Part shown: positions 62,571-64,000 of the stretch, one piece after another
Layout: every line of letters starts with the position of its first letter
Numbering within the stretch: the first letter of the stretch is position 1
Assembly: GCF_001936615.1 (NCBI RefSeq)
Contig: NZ_MLBF01000020.1
Location: 1 to 64,000, forward strand
Direction of reading: 5' to 3'
Source: Desulfosporosinus metallidurans
Lineage (GTDB): Bacteria > Bacillota > Desulfitobacteriia > Desulfitobacteriales > Desulfitobacteriaceae
Length of the DNA: 64,000 nt
Made by a program: the position numbers and the translations under genes
The notes under the pieces: model-generated
What the model was told of the DNA's origin: nothing
The model's input: the letters and a program-made list of their open reading frames with translations, nothing else
Databases searched by the model: none

Positions 62571-63029
62571 ATGGAACATCAAGAAGGCAAAGCGATATCA
62601 AGAAGACGTTTTTTGAAGACAGGCGTCGGCTCAATTGGAGGCATCATGGGGGTAGCTTATCTCGGTCTCATCGGGGATTACTTTAACCCACCGCCAGTGG
62701 GGTCCGAACCACTAGCGGAAGTAGGGAAAGTCGACGATTTTAGCCCTGGCACCCCAAAACTTGTGGCTTATACAAGCGGAGGGGTTGAGCAGGGCGTTTA
62801 TGTTATCAATCTCGGTGACGAAGGGTGGATAGCCCTTGATTTTCATTGCACGCATCTTCAATGTGCTGTAAATTGGCTGGATGCTACCAAGTCTTTCGCA
62901 TGCCCCTGTCATGGAGGTATGTATGATATAAAGGGTAACGTGCTCGGCGGGCCTCCCCCTCGGCCCCTTGAACACAGGGTCATCCAGATACAAGGGAACT
63001 CTGTGATAGTTGGAGGAATGTCGGTCTAA
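62571..63029 (+). CDS. qcrA: Rieske [2Fe-2S] protein of a cytochrome b6/bc-type complex
   Basis: A 152-residue protein with a twin-arginine signal (SRRRFLK) and hydrophobic segment, so it is exported folded through Tat and stays anchored. The Rieske cluster motifs are CTHLQC (93-98) and CPCHGG (111-116); the first has Q where G is usual, the second has G in place of S, changes known to lower or tune cluster potential in menaquinone-using relatives. It takes electrons from menaquinol. It overlaps the cytochrome b gene (TAATG), so the two are coupled. GGGGG upstream serves as ribosome site. Confidence 0.92.
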   Translation: MEHQEGKAISRRRFLKTGVGSIGGIMGVAYLGLIGDYFNPPPVGSEPLAEVGKVDDFSPGTPKLVAYTSGGVEQGVYVINLGDEGWIALDFHCTHLQCAVNWLDATKSFACPCHGGMYDIKGNVLGGPPPRPLEHRVIQIQGNSVIVGGMSV

Positions 63030-64000
63030 TGAAGCAATGGTTAGATGAACGTTTACAATTTAGTGATATTTTAGAATCGATGTTTGAACATCCCGTGCCC
63101 AAACCTAGTAATTTCTTGGATTATCTCGGTTTCGCAAGTTTCTTTGTGTTTATCAACCAAGCCATTACCGGAATATTACTTGCAATGGTATATGTCCCTT
63201 CAGCCTCAGAAGCATATAATAGCATAAAGCTTTTACAATCCTCTATCATAGGAGGATATGTACGTTCTTTGCACTCTTGGGGCGCAAATTTCATGGTCGT
63301 TGTAGTGTTCTTGCATTTATTGCGCGTTTTCTATGAAGGGGCTTACAAAAAGCCGCGAGAATTGACCTGGATCCTTGGGGGTATCCTCTTTATCGGCACA
63401 CTAGGTCTGGCTTTTACCGGGTATCTTCTTCCTTGGGATCAAGAAGGCTACTGGGCCACAACAGTTGGCACAACCATGGCCTCATATGTTCCATTAATGG
63501 GAGACTTTCTCGTTCGGCTGATGCGAAATGGTACCGAGGTGACCGGCACAACCTTAACACGGTTTTACTCAATACATATGCTCATCTTACCAATCATAGT
63601 GCTCATTGCGTTTATGCCTCACTTTTTCTTTGTTTTGAGACAAGGGATGTCTGCCGGAGACAGGCTAATGGAAGCAAAGCAACGTGGAGAAGATATTGAA
63701 AAACAATCAATTCCCTTCTGGCCAAATGTTGCCTTCCGCATGATTATATTCGTCCTCGTTATTGCTCTGGGACTATGGATTATGGCGGCCATATACCCCA
63801 AAGGCTTGGGAAATCCTGCGGATGCCTTAAACAAAGATAATTATGTCCCAGCCCCTGCTTGGTATTTCTTTGGCGTTTACCAGTTACTCAAATACTTTCC
63901 CCCGAGCCTCGATGTGGTTGGGATAGTCGTCCTCCCCCTCGTTTTCTTCGTGATAATATTCGGGCTTCCTTGGATCGACCGCAATCCTGCTCGAGAACCG
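63029..64000 (+). CDS. qcrB: cytochrome b (b6/subunit IV fusion type), partial at the window end
   Basis: An open frame from the ATG at 63029, overlapping the Rieske stop by one base with GGAGG about 12 nt upstream, to the end of the window (324 codons, no stop). Haem ligands fit a cytochrome b6 core: paired His in RSLHSWGANFMVVVVFLHL and in FYSIHMLILPIIVL...PHFFFVLRQG. After the b6 part the sequence continues into a subunit-IV-like region (YVPAPAWYFFGVYQLLKYFP), so b6 and subunit IV are fused. It is the quinol-oxidising membrane subunit. A cytochrome c gene may follow beyond the window. Confidence 0.93.
   Translation, partial: MKQWLDERLQFSDILESMFEHPVPKPSNFLDYLGFASFFVFINQAITGILLAMVYVPSASEAYNSIKLLQSSIIGGYVRSLHSWGANFMVVVVFLHLLRVFYEGAYKKPRELTWILGGILFIGTLGLAFTGYLLPWDQEGYWATTVGTTMASYVPLMGDFLVRLMRNGTEVTGTTLTRFYSIHMLILPIIVLIAFMPHFFFVLRQGMSAGDRLMEAKQRGEDIEKQSIPFWPNVAFRMIIFVLVIALGLWIMAAIYPKGLGNPADALNKDNYVPAPAWYFFGVYQLLKYFPPSLDVVGIVVLPLVFFVIIFGLPWIDRNPAREP

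Overview
The window looks like a chromosomal segment of an anaerobic, spore-forming Firmicute of the Desulfosporosinus/Desulfitobacterium type (Peptococcaceae). This is inferred from gene content: formate-tetrahydrofolate ligase with corrinoid-handling proteins, a DsrJ-type triheme cytochrome, a small siroheme sulfite reductase, a Rieske/cytochrome b module, T-box leaders, strong AGGAGG ribosome sites and rho-independent terminators. No rRNA, tRNA, CRISPR array, intact insertion sequence or prophage was found. Most genes lie on the minus strand.

Region by region: 0.1-4 kb holds small accessory genes (SdpR/SdpI-like pair, a chemoreceptor relic, an EamA exporter). 4-8.2 kb holds a corrinoid-activation (RACo-like) protein without its ferredoxin domain, an NRDE protein, a tandem GNAT protein and a Uma2 nuclease-fold protein. 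8.3-11.3 kb holds a lactate-permease-type transporter and phenylacetate-CoA ligase. 11.6-13.8 kb is an nfeD-flotillin operon. 14.1-17.7 kb is a one-carbon/corrinoid group (UroD-family methyltransferase, MetH-activation-domain protein, fhs). 18-20 kb holds a small sulfite reductase, a DsbA/FrnE-family protein whose first catalytic cysteine codon is an in-frame TGA (probable selenoprotein), and a GNAT protein.

20.3-34.7 kb is a cell-envelope cluster read leftwards: large extracytoplasmic protein, ABC ATPase, ABC permease, coiled-coil/Gly-Ser-rich membrane protein, MoxR ATPase, DUF58, then two von Willebrand factor A membrane proteins, ending in an ABC transporter relic. A Uma2 gene on the other strand splits it. 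35-41 kb holds an MFS transporter and a complete branched-chain amino-acid type ABC transporter (livKHMGF).

41.8-54.4 kb is dominated by tryptophan/aromatic metabolism under T-box control: a TrpXYZ-type ABC transporter, trpBA, and DAHP synthase-chorismate mutase, each with its own T-box leader with a probable UGG (Trp) specifier. Two of the three leaders are near-copies. A ribose/xylose-type ABC operon with an FGGY kinase sits between them. 54.6-59.4 kb (plus strand) holds aspartate 4-decarboxylase, a D-2-hydroxyacid dehydrogenase and a sodium:solute symporter. 59.5-64 kb holds a small membrane protein, an HtrA-type protease, a DsrE relic, an orphan dsrJ, and the start of a Rieske-cytochrome b operon that runs off the window.

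The strongest novel candidate is the UGA-containing (U-P-Y-C) DsbA/FrnE-family gene at 18753-19355. Other items worth attention are the split MoxR/vWA/ABC cluster, the duplicated Trp T-boxes, the orphan dsrJ, the ferredoxin-less RACo, and a G10 tract inside the UroD-family gene.
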